This document shows positions 48,325 through 59,882 of a DNA stretch of 64,000 bases, one piece after another. Source of the DNA: Reticulitermes lucifugus (Eukaryota; Arthropoda; Insecta; Blattodea; Rhinotermitidae). The stretch covers positions 1 to 64,000 of the forward strand of contig JAKCWW010000931.1 of NCBI GenBank assembly GCA_026260175.1. The letters run 5' to 3'. A program made the position numbers and the translations under genes. Below the pieces are notes generated by a model. The model made no database searches and was not told the origin of the DNA. It saw only the letters and a list, made by a program, of their open reading frames with translations. Each line of letters begins with the position of its first letter. The first letter of the stretch is position 1.

Positions 48325-48600
48325 ATCATGTCATACAAGACGTACGAGGAAGTGGAGGTATACAATTCTTAACCTTGGCACTAGAAGGAGGTGAGCGGTC
48401 AGTGACACGCACCTACCACTTTAACCCGGGAAAACAGCCTCGGGCACCCACTGGACAGGAGAGTATTTGGGTCGCAAAGGTCTGGACCCAGTGGAGAAGA
48501 CAAAATTCTCTGTTCCACCAGGGAATCGAATAGCGATTCCACAGTCGTCCAGACCGCAGCCTAGTCACTATAGTGAATTAGTCACCCAGCTCTAAGTACG
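48325..48600 (-). repeat. SINE family B, near full length
   Basis: Minus-strand head near 48590 with B-box-like GCTATTCGATTCCCTGG. The body is CGGGCACCCACTGGACAGGA and the tail side GGAAGTGGAGGTATACAATT. Confidence 0.8.
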
Positions 48601-48814
48601 AAATTCAGGAAGTTTAAAAAAACTTGGTTACATACTTAAGCCAAGTAGCTATCCAGACGTACGGGACGTTTCAAATATACAACAGAATTGTTCTGGATAC
48701 CTGTATTCCTAACTGCATTCGAAAATTAGTACGGGACCCTCTATGAAAATAGTGATTTTATAGACCGAAGAGTTTGTAATTCAGTAAACTATCTGTAATA
48801 ATACATGCTAAGGA

Positions 48815-48845
48815 TCGCTGCCTGAAGAGATCGAAACAGGTCGCT
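48815..48845 (+). other. short hammerhead-like relic
   Basis: CTGAAGA (48822-48828), GATC, GAAACAGGTC. Stem II is lost, so only the core letters remain. Confidence 0.3.
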
Positions 48846-49254
48846 TTTCACTGACACTGTTAAGGCACAGTTCCTGTTGCCGTGAGTGTTATAGGACACA
48901 CTTGGAACGCGGAATTACATCACGCATCAAGGAATATTACTGATAACTGATTGCTCTCTCGTTTACCTGTCCGGAAACGATGTCAGTATGACAACTTGAA
49001 TGTGGCGATTCCGGAGATGCGAGACAAACTTCTGACCCGGAAGGCGACAAGACTTTAACACTGCAGTCTGGCCTGCAGAGGGTCCAAGAGTATCTCTTGC
49101 ACCTTTGCCTCTGTCGCAGCATTACACTCGTAAAGCACATCAAAGATTCTGGTCACAGACGATAAGAAATTCGAAAACGTCCAACATTCTCTGACCTCTC
49201 CTTTTCATCATACAAAATGAAAAACACTGCAATGAACTGTACTGAACAGTTTAA

Positions 49255-49400
49255 TCCTTTAAACCTTACCGGTTGGTACATGGACCGCCAAGTTTAACGT
49301 CACAGCCTTTGCATTTAGTCCACATAATGTACGTACGTGTTTCGCATAATCTCGCAAACAAAACAGCGATTACTTCCCGAAACAGCATTCACCGATCTTT
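49255..49400 (+). repeat. dispersed repeat family E copy
   Basis: TTTAAACCTTACCGGTTGGT, TTTAACGTCACAGCC, AACAAAACAGCGATTACTTC. Diverged. Confidence 0.35.
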
Positions 49401-49629
49401 CGTTACACTTGCGGGGTCCGACTTTTTTTTAGGGGGCACAACCAATATTGCAGGCTGGTTCGCGGGCCGCACATGTGTAAATCACAATAAGTGATAACCT
49501 AACAACCTAAATTGTTCTGTAATTTTTATGGCATATATGTAATTTACACGTGTGGCCGCAGGCCGCATAACACAACAGTGGGCCGCGGATTGCACACCCC
49601 TGGATCAGACGAAACAAGTCTCACACCAC

Positions 49630-49770
49630 TACGCCTAGTTCTTTAATCTGGTCTCTTACCTTTGCGTTCTCCGACAAATTCCGTCTGCAATTCTTGTGTT
49701 TCCCATATGTGCTATATGCTCCGCCCTCTTCTCCTCCTTGATTTTATCTTACCCTTAATATAAGGCAGAG
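49630..49770 (-). pseudogene. LINE C-terminal relic
   Basis: The minus strand reads KIKSRRRRGRSI, a stop, HIWETQELQT, resembling the IKSRRMRWAGHVARMGE tail of LINE proteins. Short and broken. Confidence 0.5.
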
Positions 49771-49791
49771 GGTACAAATTACTGAACTCCT

Positions 49792-50022
49792 GAGATCTGC
49801 GCTCTTCTGGAATATTACGCAGCGTTGTGTGGTAGTTCCGTACCGACGTTTCGGGACAACCTATCGGTCCCATCTTCAAGGGTCAAGAAGTCCAAGACGA
49901 AAAAATGGGACCGATAGGTTGTCCCGAAACGTCGGTACAGAACTACCACTCAACGCTGCGTAATATCCCACAAGAGCGCATATCTCATCTATATCGCGGC
50001 GGAAGCCAGAAATCATACATAG
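49792..50022. mobile_element. foldback element copy 4, with 12-bp target duplication
   Basis: GAGATCTGCGCTCTTCTGGA...GACGTTTCGGGACAACC mirrored by GGTTGTCCCGAAACGTCGGT...AGAGCGCATATCTC. TACTGAACTCCT (49780-49791) and TACCGAACTCCT (50023-50034) match 11/12. The extension (ATCGCGGCGGAAGCCAGAAA) is on the right, so this copy is in reverse orientation. Confidence 0.92.
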
Positions 50023-50287
50023 TACCGAACTCCTCATTATGCACATTTCTTCCGATTGTCCTGTTACCTCCCCCATACCTAGTGCAAACCCTGTCTCAGC
50101 ACACTGTGGTCAGACACCCTGAACCAACGCCCTTCGCGTAATGTAAGGCCAGTGGGACTGCAAGTGAGCACAACAGTAGGCAGACCTTGGCAAGCCTCGA
50201 TCGCCGTTGATAGGACTTCTTTCCGTGGTCTTAACATACACGTAGTACAACGCTCCTAGCCAGCTGACTACCAGTAAATACGGACGT

Positions 50288-50429
50288 GAGATCTTCGCTC
50301 TTCTGGGATGTTACGCAACGTAGATTGGTAGTTATTTAGTTGGTAAATAGGCCTAATTACCAATCTACGCCATATCCCAGAAGGGCGAAGACCTCATCTA
50401 CACCGCGGCTGAACCCTAAAATCACGCAG
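50288..50429. mobile_element. foldback element copy 5, centre deleted, 10-bp target duplication
   Basis: GAGATCTTCGCTCTTCTGGG...GTAGATTGGTAGTTA mirrored by TAATTACCAATCTACGCC...CCAGAAGGGCGAAGACCTC. The hammerhead-like middle is gone. ATACGGACGT (50278-50287) and ATACGGAGGT (50430-50439) match 9/10. Extension on the right. Confidence 0.88.
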
Positions 50430-51080
50430 ATACGGAGGTCCAAGAAAAATACAGTCTCCACCTTTCTTTTGCAGCGGATCATTGTCACACGGGTCGGAAA
50501 GGTCACTAACATTAATTCACGCTTTTATTCAAATTAGGAACACACACCGTTGGCTTTACTACACGGGATATCTGACATAAATAACTGTAATTAAACAAAG
50601 GTTGAGAAACCACATACGGACAAATACGAGTGACTGGAATTGTGACGTCAGCTGCAAGCGTACTCGTACGTCAACCAGCTTGGGACTTAGAAAACATGAA
50701 TGCTTAGCGTACATGTTCACAGAAGTTGTCACGTAAAGAAAGAAACGATTTCGTACGATGTGGGAAACAAAGAATCCAAAGAAATCCGCTATGTCACCGA
50801 CAAATCGGCTTCGCCTTGGATTTTCGATAAACGTTCTAGTGCATAAAATGTACGACTTTGTCGCACAAGATCATGGACATTGTGTGAGGATACTATAAAG
50901 GAATATATCAGTGTAAAAGTTGCATAATCCGGATACATTTGTATAATTCGGGACACAGCTGTGCGGGCCTAGAAGCTGGGAAAATGAATGGGCAACAGAA
51001 CCGCGGCGCCCATTCTTTTTGGTTTGTGTTTCTTCCAGTTCTCATTCTACATTTTTGGGTCTCATAAGCATATTACTCAC

Positions 51081-51199
51081 GTCGATGACTTTCGTCAGCG
51101 TGATGTGGTGCGGAGAGCCGCCGGACTCGTCATCTCCTTCGCCCGAATCCCGTTCGATGCCTTCATCGTCAGTCTCCTGCAGCCGCTCCGGCATATTGT
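51081..51199 (-). CDS. spire: spire exon, acidic segment of the KIND region
   Basis: Internal coding exon of the Spire actin nucleator, the most 5' one found here. It has a ttgcag acceptor just above 51199 and a consensus GTGAGT donor at 51080. The first two bases finish a split codon; 39 codons follow and the exon ends in phase 0. Visible residues include the acidic run ETDDEGIERDSGEGDDE and ITLTKVID. Spire proteins carry such a D/E-rich stretch within the N-terminal KIND region, which in the fly binds the formin Cappuccino. The exon joins in frame to 45140. The acidic run alone would be weak evidence; the splice sites, phase and downstream partner exons make it convincing. I found no further 5' KIND exon up to the window end, so the gene continues to the right. 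Confidence 0.85.
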
Positions 51200-51332
51200 C
51201 TGCAACAAGCCACAGCGTCGTTACAGCGCATTCCAATTTCAGTTGTGGGCGGGGGGGCAATAGCTGTCGCCTTCCTGCCCACAAAACTGTTATTAAATGC
51301 CTACTTCCCATTACAATTTTCATTTGTGACAA

Positions 51333-51545
51333 AAGGTGAAGGTAAAGTTGTTTCCTGTCAACGCCACGAAGGCATACGGGGGAAGCAGAGGTGTAGTTCT
51401 ACTCATTCTTAACTAGGCACTGGATGGAAGCTAGTGGTCAACCTCACCCCCCCCCTCCCCGCCGCTTTATCCACGACACTTGTTGGGCAGGAGGGTGGGT
51501 GGGCTCCAGAAGCGTCGGTTGATCCTCTAAATCAGACCCTAAATA
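51333..51545 (-). repeat. SINE family B, head lost
   Basis: Tail AAGGTGAAGGTAAAGTTGTT at the left, GCCACGAAGGCATACGGGGG, and TTGTTGGGCAGGAGGGTGGG. The tRNA-like head is absent. Confidence 0.75.
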
Positions 51546-52100
51546 CCTCGAATTATCTATACTTTAATCGAAAAAGTAATGTTGCTGGAAGAATATACTG
51601 AATCCCAAATCCACTTGCAATTAACAATGCGGTATTGAACTATATTTATAAAACGCAATCAGGTTGACAAAATCCATGACGCACTTACACAACTGCTTCA
51701 CAAGCTCACATGCTGTACACATCAGGTAAAATCCACAAACAAATGTCCTAATACTGTTGCACCCCTTCAATAATAAGCAATGAACTAACAAAGTATACGG
51801 AATATCAAAAGTCTGACTGGGACACTGCAGGTGTTGACAGTCCAGTGAGGACAATTCTAGGGGTGTGACTAAGACGATCTTTCCAATTCCGGTTTCGCAA
51901 AACTCATAGCAAACTGTACAATTTGGTTTCAAACACTGCCGTATTGTGGAACTAGAAAGGTGCACCACGTGCATGTTACAGCATATTTCCGCCGATCTAC
52001 GACGGATGAGATGGAAGATACAGAATGTTCCGCGAAACGGGCAGGAACGACTCATAAAATAACGTTCTGAATTTTGGCACAAGTTTCGCGGAACACTGTG

Positions 52101-52342
52101 TAATTAAGATCATCCTGTTTGAAAAGTCAATAGTCTCTCAGCTGGTCAAGAAATTTCTAGCCATTTATGGAACCCGAAGGTTCTTTTTGGTTTTGAAAAC
52201 AGCCCTTCATTGCACGCCAAGTAATTAAGATCATCCTGTTTGAAAAGCCAATAGTCTCTCAGCTGGTCAAGAAATTCCTAGCCTTTTATGGAACCCGAAG
52301 GTTCTTTTTGGTTTTGAAAAGAGCCCTTCACCGCACGCCAAG
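52101..52342. repeat. two-copy 121-bp tandem duplication
   Basis: TAATTAAGATCATCCTGTTT begins at 52101 and again at 52222. The copies differ at a few bases only. The unit contains the LINE tail block GTCAAGAAATTyCTAGCC. Confidence 0.95.
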
Positions 52343-52660
52343 TTAAACTCAGTCCACACTCTCACATCTGTTTCTTTACAATCCTTCTAAATACTGTCCT
52401 CTCATCAACCTCCGGGACCTCGAAGTGGTTTCCTCACTTCAGGTTTCGCGATTAAAATTTTGTGTGTGTTTCTTACATTCCTCATACGCGCTACACGTCC
52501 CGCCCATCTCATTCTCTTTGATTCTATAACCTTATCAATAGTTATTATTATTATATTATTGCAATGTATAAAGCTACCAACTATTGTATTTTGTCCATCC
52601 CTCTGTTACATCCTCTCCCTTAAACCAATATATTACCCCAGCACCCTGTGCTACATGCTC
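52101..52660 (-). pseudogene. LINE C-terminal tail relic with duplicated end
   Basis: Minus strand, from the right: fragments near 52650-52560, then IESKRMRWAGRVARMR at about 52530-52480, then the tail end ...AGNFLT-like text present twice through the tandem duplication. Same family as 39970-40215. Frame broken; no RT core. An ATT microsatellite splits it at about 52540-52560. Confidence 0.65.
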
Positions 52661-53877
52661 AATCGATGTCCTTCCTCAGGGAGGCAGAAAATTTCATGAT
52701 CAGATGCTTAGATCTGAGGTGGGAGGACAAATGATCACGAATCGATATGCTGCCAATGTTCGGTGATTTTGATCTCTTTTATGGTCTGCGCAGCTCAAAA
52801 ATTCCAATTTCAGAAACGGAAACTAGAAGACATTACCAAACTATACAAATCACTAACGCCAGTCTTTACAGGGACCTATTTATTACTGAAAGCAGTTATT
52901 TCTATGCGGCGAGTTCCTTTCGGAGGAATATCATTCTATATATCAGATTTTCGGACAGTTTTAAACAAGTAGCTCTCCGAATTACCATGAGATCATCTCT
53001 CTTCCGTCAACTTTCTTTTAGACAAGAAAATTTTCTAACAAACTGGGGCTCACTAATTGTTATATTATTAACGACCTCTGCTTCTTTAAACTAATTAACA
53101 ATAAATTGTATACCTAGCATCTGAAACAAATGGACATCAAGAAGGATGAGGGGTACAAAATCCCAAATGAAGACATTTGGAAATCCCGCGTATTTCATAC
53201 TGTGTGCAACATACCACACGTCACAACCTATGTCTTCTGCTGTTGCTGTTTCTAAGTAGCGCCACAATGTTAACACAGCCCTACTGTAACCTTACACACA
53301 AATATAACGAAGTGGAAATTAAAAGCAATTTTACTTTCACTGTCATTCGTCCGCGAAATTCAACAAAACACCTGACACGGGTTCACGTTCACGAAGATTA
53401 ATGGCGCAGAATGACCGCTTAAAAGGCAAAAAAAAAAAAAAAACTGCGAGGGTGAGGTCTATACATTCTTTCCTGCAGGAAGGTTCCCGTGTGACACACA
53501 TATAAAAAGTTTCTTTCAGCGTAGTCACCTCCGTTTTTGGCTCTTACACAGATGGTATCTTCGGCACGCCTGTTTACGAAAAAGGTACTTTAGAAACCTT
53601 CGTGAATTGATTGTCCTAGTTTGTAAAGAATAATGCAAAAGATCCAGCCGATAGCTCCATTTGCAGCGTTATACTGCATAGCAGAGGTAATTTATCATAG
53701 TTGCGGTCGCCTTTGTGCTGTGCCGCTGGAGAGAGCATAAAGACCCTACGCAAACAGGTGAAGTAATACTTACTCCTTGAGATAAAATACGACACAAATC
53801 TCCTGGCTAAATTGTGAATTTATTGCCTGGGAAAAGTTTGTGATGTGTGAGACACTGTGGACGACAGAATGAGCAAT

Positions 53878-54145
53878 GGTAAAGCTAAACACTATTAAGT
53901 TCCTAAAGTCGTCTGCGGTCTAAACCCATGCATACTTGGAACTAGATGGAGGTGATGAGTCGGTTTTATGCTTCGGCCGTTTTAACCCCGACATATAGCT
54001 CCCGGTTTACCGTTTCGCAGGAGGATCTACAGGTCCCAGAGCCCGTGTGGACCTGATTAAGAGAAAAATCCCAGTTCCTGCTGGGAATCCAACCCTCGTC
54101 GTCCAGCCTGCAGACAGTCACTTTAATGAGTCATCACGGCTCCTG
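53878..54145 (-). repeat. SINE family B, near full length
   Basis: Minus-strand B-box-like GGTTGGATTCCCAGCAGG near 54090; TTTTAACCCCGACATATAGC body block; tail GGTAAAGCTAAACAC. Confidence 0.78.
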
Positions 54146-54734
54146 AATGGTAAACGACAAGAAAATTATGAATACTGCGTTGCTGGGAACACGCTGCCAT
54201 GGCGTATTTTAAAATCCGGAAGTACTTAAAAAACAACGGATATAAAATAATAGTCTACCTCGCGGTACACTTTCGTGTTGTTATGATTTACCGGATACAA
54301 AGAGTAACGCTAACATTTAGCAAATACCGTTAAATAATGTTATTGAATTTTATACCCTCCTTCATTTTTTAAAAAATAATGTAGCCCCCTTTCGTCTCTC
54401 TGTGCTCAACTCATGTTTTGCTTCCATAAAGTACAGTATATATTTCCAGCGCCTTGCAATGTATACTCACCAATATCTCACATAAAACATTCATCCCCTC
54501 TCAAATTCTGTAAGATTTTATAAATACAAGGCACGAAAACAAAAGCTCAAAGTATAGTCGGCTTCAAAATCTAAACGCACAAGGCATGACAACAGACCCT
54601 CGAAATATCAAGGAATTTTGTTGGATCTACTCAACCCGACTGCTTCTCCAAGTCAATAAAAAAGCATTTCCGTATAAAAATATAATATCCTTAACCAATT
54701 CTTTTCCCCCGCCAATTAAGTCTCTCTGCAATAC

Positions 54735-54975
54735 ATAAATTCGCCGATCCCAGAGGCGCACGGCCTAGGCGTGGGTCTACAACCGCTCGCTTGCTGGGAT
54801 TGCGGGTTCGAATCCTGCCCAGGGCATGGATGTCTCCTTCTTGTGAGTGTTGTGTGTTGTCAGGTAGAGGTCTCTGCGATGGGCTGATCACTCGTCCAGA
54901 GAAGTCCTACCGAGTGTGAGCTCGAAACTTCAAAAATGAGGAGGCCTAGGCCCACGAGGGCTGTCGAGCCATGAA
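54735..54975 (+). repeat. tRNA-derived SINE, family D
   Basis: A-box region GGCGTGGGTCTACAACCG, B-box GCGGGTTCGAATCC, a body with GAGTGTTGTGTGTTGTCAGG, and an A-rich end (AAAAAAAAATATATAAA). Its head matches 1-62 in reverse. Confidence 0.82.
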
Positions 54976-56468
54976 AAAAAAATATATAAAGTCTGTTCTC
55001 ACGTGACGGCATCCAGTGAAAGAAATAACAATATCAAGTAAAACTGCGTGTCAACCCGTTTTACTAAGTAGTTAACGAACAGAACTCGGTACTATATACG
55101 GTACGTGATTTCTGTTCATGGGCCTGCAAATGTTCTGTTTAAGCAGAAGCTGTTTTACCTATGACCCTTCCACCACTTACCCAGTTGCAACGTCGCACAG
55201 TGAAACTGTGGCAGACGGTACAGACGTAGAGGTGTGTGCTACGGCATCCACACCTCACACACCACTCAGCGTTATGCACAGCAATGTATTATCACCACGG
55301 ATGGTGTATCCGTATTTATACATTTTCAAAAGTACAAAATGATTTGTGCTCGAACTCGCAGCCTCTTCCTCCTTCACAATCTTAAAAGTGTTCATCACCT
55401 CGCACCAGACCTACAGTTTTTCTCACGCCCGTCCCGAATAAGTGGCATAGTTTCACACTGATATCTTGGACATCCTTTCAACAAATTTCTGCAAATTAGC
55501 CAGCACAAGTACACAGGTTTCCCTTTAATGTGCAAATCAGTTTCACAATTTGAGATAAAACTTACCAACTACTGCACTTAAAACAGCGTTATTGTTAGAG
55601 ACATCAAGCTATATACCCTACATACAGGACCTACGCGCTCATGGCACAGTGTAACCCCACAGATAAAAATATGGGGCCACTGTGATAACGGGTCACACAG
55701 AAACACTTCAAATTTGAATGACCGCCTCAGGAAGTCAAACCGTGTGAATTCCAAACGGCTTGAAATGCTGCAATAATCCCGGATATATAGTCACGTCGCT
55801 GTACAGGTTCCAGTTCAATGTCTGTAGTTTCTAGGAAATCAATCGTCTGGTATAAAGTAGCATACCTAATTGCTCGTATAATTCTGCTAAATCGACAGTG
55901 CTAATAGTTTCCTTCAATTTCTATAGGCGAGACATTGCACATTTATGCATTTCAGTAAGGTTATTCGAGTGTACAATGCTGACATTTTACCGAATACTTC
56001 TGACCTGTCAAGATTTTACCCGCAATATTTTAGCCAAGACCCGTTTCCCAGAAGCAAACGACAAAAAGTACATTTGCAGAATGATTTGTATGGCTTGTTT
56101 TTTGGTCTAACGTTCTTAGTTGGATGACCCGAAGGGCAGAAGAAAAGACCATTTGCGGGAACTTGGAAATAGATGGAGGATACCATTAAAATGATTCTTG
56201 AAAAAGTTTGTCGTGGCTGCAGATTGGATACAAGTGAATCAGGACAGAGGTCAGCGGGTAGGGTCTTGTAAATACGGTAATGAAATTTCGGATTGCAAGA
56301 AACGGAAGGGATTGCTTGAACAGCTGAACGATTATCAGCTTCTAAAGGACACTTCGCCATGGATTTATCTCTACATAGGAAATCCAGATACGTGTTACAT
56401 TAATGGTATAAGACACTATGAAATATTTTACGATGCTACATCAACTCTAGTTATATAACGTGGAATCA

Positions 56469-56797
56469 GATCCTGTATGACGACGGTGAACGAGTAATTC
56501 CACACGAAACTAGAAGATCCTTTATGATGACAATGGACGATTAACTCCACACGAAATTGGAAGTTCCTTCATGATGACAGAATACGATTAACTCTACACG
56601 AAACTATAAGATCCTTTATGATGACAGTGGACGATTAACTCCACACGAAACTAGAAGATCCTTTACGATGACAGTGAAAGATTAATTCCACACGAAACTG
56701 AAGTTCCTTCATGATGACAGTAAACGATTAACTCCACACGAAACTAGAAGACCCTTTATGACGACCGTGGACGATTAACTCCACATGACAGTGGAAG
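56469..56797. repeat. 47-bp minisatellite, 7 copies
   Basis: Unit start GATCCTTTATGATGACAGTG, then GACGATTAACTCCACACGAA and ACTAGAA. Unit starts at 56469, 56516 and 56563 give a 47-bp period. GTTCCTTCATG variants replace the unit start in some copies. No spacers, so not a CRISPR array. Confidence 0.92.
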
Positions 56798-58109
56798 CAA
56801 ATGCTCGTCATCATATCCTGTTATCTGACAGATTTTCAAATCAACCTCTCTGTGGCCGGGATCCCAACCCGAAATCTCTAGTCCGAATTAAAGGCGCCAT
56901 GTTGCACAAAACCGCTCGAATCATGTAACGTCTGTCAGTGAAATCGCCACGAAGAGTTAAGCCCCTCTGCGATACTAGCAAGGGCAGTGATGAAGTCACA
57001 TGCAACGAGTCGAACACGGCGGTGAAATTGAACAAGGCGAAACGTACCGCTCCAGCCTGCAGCCACGACTAGCAATACAGAATCCATCGAACGATGAGTC
57101 ATACGAGGCAATTTAGTCACTTCTTTCCCCAGCAAGTCTACACGGTCACAATCAGCGGTACAACAGTGATACTATACAAAATTTCGCCCACTGGGCTGGA
57201 TTTCGGAAGATGGTCATACAGAATTCAGAGATATGGCATATTTGTGCCTTCCGGGATAACTTGATAAGACAGGTACGGGCGTCTTGCAATCATCTATTGC
57301 CTCCATTTTCTGGGTAGATTTACTCGCCTTCCCTGAAGAAGCAAACAGCAAGTTATAAAGAAACGTAGGTACTTACCTAACAAAAACCTTGTGTCACACC
57401 CCAGAAGACAATAATCATCATGGCCATCATCGTAAGAACCTCAGATCTCACTTAAAGGATATCACGTCTGTCCTAGACTGTCCACTTGGCACGACAAAAC
57501 GCAGTACACAAAACATTTAAGCCTACACGAAAAAAATGTAATTCTTTAAAAATACAAGCTTGAAGACGGTGCAAAACTGTGAAAGGTCTATCAAATTTAC
57601 TGTAGTACGAGTATAAATCTGTAGCAGTGGTAATTATGCATATAAACATATCAATAAATTGTAAAATTACCAATTTCAGTTCCCGTTACATACACCATAC
57701 AAATAAACTGCGTGAAATGTTATTCACAGAACTCATCATTGGAGGATTGGAACTTTCGTCTAGCAGCCTTCATATTTAACTTCAGCGTACGTTACACAGA
57801 AAGACTGAGTGATTCGTCACACAACGGTAACTGTTGTAACTTAACTACAGCCTGAGTCACGTCCCTTATTCAACCGGCTGTCTTTTTCCTTTTTTTTTTT
57901 CCACAGAACACGTTATTACTGCTTCATCGCAGTGAATTACAGCAGAATGCTAATTAAGACAATTCTCGATGCTTTCTGCGTTTAAATTTTTCTGGTCTTG
58001 TTGCTCACTTTACTGATCACGTATCTGCTTGGCCTACGTTAGCCGTGCAGCTCGGGAATCGTCCAAACCCTGCTGAGGTATCGTGCCTCGGAAGCGTGGA
58101 GTGACGGTA

Positions 58110-58815
58110 TCGCGAAGCTTCGTAAGTCAAAAGCGTCAAGTGAATCATGAGGCACTCCCAAAGCCAGTAGCGTCAAGCGATATGACCATAAGGCACTCCC
58201 AAACCCAGGAGCGTCAAGTTATATGATAATGAGAAACTTACAAAGCCAGCAGCGTAAAGTGATATGACCATAAGGCACTCCCAAACCCAGGAGCGTCAAG
58301 TTATATGATAATGAGACACTTCCAAAGCCAGCAGCGTAAAGTGATATGACCATAAGGCACTCCCAAAGCCAGCAACGTCAAGTTATATGATAATGAGAAA
58401 CTTACAAAGCCAGTAGCGTAAAGTGATATGACCATAAGGCACTCCCAAAGCCAGCAGCGTCAAGTTATATGATAATGAGACACTTCCAAAGCCAGTAGCG
58501 TAAAGTGATATGACCATAAGGAACTCCCAAAGCCAGCAGCGTCAAGTTATATGATAATGAGACACTTCCAAAGCCAGCAGCGTAAAGTGATATGACCATA
58601 AGGAACTCCCAAAGCCAGTAGCGTCAAGTTATACGATCATGAGGCACTTCCAAAGGCAGGAGCGCCAAGTGATATGATCATGAGGCACTTCCAAATGCAG
58701 GGGCGTCACGTGATATGATCATAAGCCACTTCCAAAGCCGGAAGCGTCAAGTGATACGACCATGAGCCGCTCCCAAAGTGAGCGACGTCGGGTGACATGA
58801 TCACAGGGCGCTTCC
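58110..58815. repeat. 41-bp minisatellite, about 17 copies, 82-bp higher-order period
   Basis: Unit starts at 58151, 58192 and 58233. Two unit types alternate in the centre: one with GTCAAGTTATATGATAATGA, the other with GTAAAGTGATATGACCATAA. Edge units are more diverged and the alternation fades. Confidence 0.93.
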
Positions 58816-59191
58816 AGAATTACCACTCATATGCAGCTCTGATATCCTATAAGAGTTATCTCCACCAAACGGATAACAAACCGATATTTCGCACGACTTA
58901 CATATTACTTCCCGTTCATCACGACATTACGTTCAAGTAAGTAATATTTTCCGAAAATATATCACCACGCTAAGTAAAATGGTGCTGATGTTGCTCCTTC
59001 GTTAGGGCCGACTGCACAGTTCCAATGAGACGCTGACAGCAGAAAATCACAGTCCTTTGGGGAACCAAAACACTTGCTACCGCGTTCATTAAGAACCCGG
59101 CACTGAATCCTATCCTAGGCAAAGTGTGACAAATTTCCTACGAATCTAGGAGTCAGCTTGAAAGTTATGAAGCAGCGAATAACAAACTTAA

Positions 59192-59240
59192 ACCTGAGAT
59201 CTGCGTCCTTCTGGGTTATTATGCAGCGTCAAATGGTAAT
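59192..59240 (+). mobile_element. foldback element fragment
   Basis: GAGATCTGCGTCCTTCTGGG and TTATTATGCAGCGTC: one outer arm only. Confidence 0.7.
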
Positions 59241-59740
59241 CCTTACTGAAATTCCACAACTACTATCATTTGAAGAAAGGCACAAAATTTATTCTTTGAA
59301 GACAGAGTCATCTAACTTATACACGTAGGGGAATTGTGTGCAAAACGGCCCCCGAGGTAAATCATCATGTAACTGGAGTTCGGTTGCTTTTAATGACACA
59401 AACTAAACAGTTGCGGGGATTATTAAGGACAGTGGCATAGTTTTTAATAGATTCTTTAAACACATGTTCATCAGAAATTTGAGATTTTCTTAAACCTTAC
59501 AAAATGGCCGTTTTACCCAGGCCCCTGGATAAAACGAACCCCTATATTTTCTGTTAAAGAAATGGAACATAGTTAAGATAATCTAGTGAAAAAGTGCAAC
59601 GATATAAATTTGACCACTAGATGTTTTAGCTCATTGTCAGGTCTTTACTCCATAATTATGGCACGTGTTACATTAACTACGTTCTAAATGAAAATCTGAA
59701 CAGTACGATGTACATTCCTTACAGAAAGGCACACAGACAT

Positions 59741-59882
59741 TTCAATATAGTTTTCTCGGGCGCACAGCCGCGTCAATTCGTTTGAATACAACGTTTCGGG
59801 GNNNNNNNNNNNNNNNNNNNNNNNNNNNNNNNNNNNNNNNNNNNNNNNNNNGCGGCTGTGCGCCCGAGAAAACTATATTGAA
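59741..59882. repeat. 31-bp inverted repeat around an assembly gap
   Basis: The left arm 59741-59771 is the exact reverse complement of 59852-59882 (includes CTCGGGCGCACAGCCGC). Between them lie CAACGTTTCGGGG and 50 N (59802-59851). The gap probably marks an unassembled hairpin element. Confidence 0.9.

Larger units (their letters stand above)
45141..51080 (-). other. spire intron within the KIND region
   Basis: About 5.9 kb, GTGAGT donor at 51080 and ccccccag acceptor at 45141. Holds two small DNA transposons, two foldback elements, SINE and LINE fragments. Nothing recognised in 46950-47500 or 47790-48320. Confidence 0.85.

Noticed and set aside
51621-52082. 153-codon minus-strand open frame as a gene
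   Set aside because: I recognise no family or domain, it lies next to LINE tail repeats, and no splice or codon support is seen. Kept only as unassigned.
54752-54830. tRNA gene
   Set aside because: A- and B-box-like blocks are present, but no closed acceptor stem, and the unit continues into a SINE body. Same reasoning at 1-144, 10984-11060, 38815-38893.
56469-58815. CRISPR array candidates
   Set aside because: Repeats are directly adjacent without unique spacers, and the context is animal genomic DNA.
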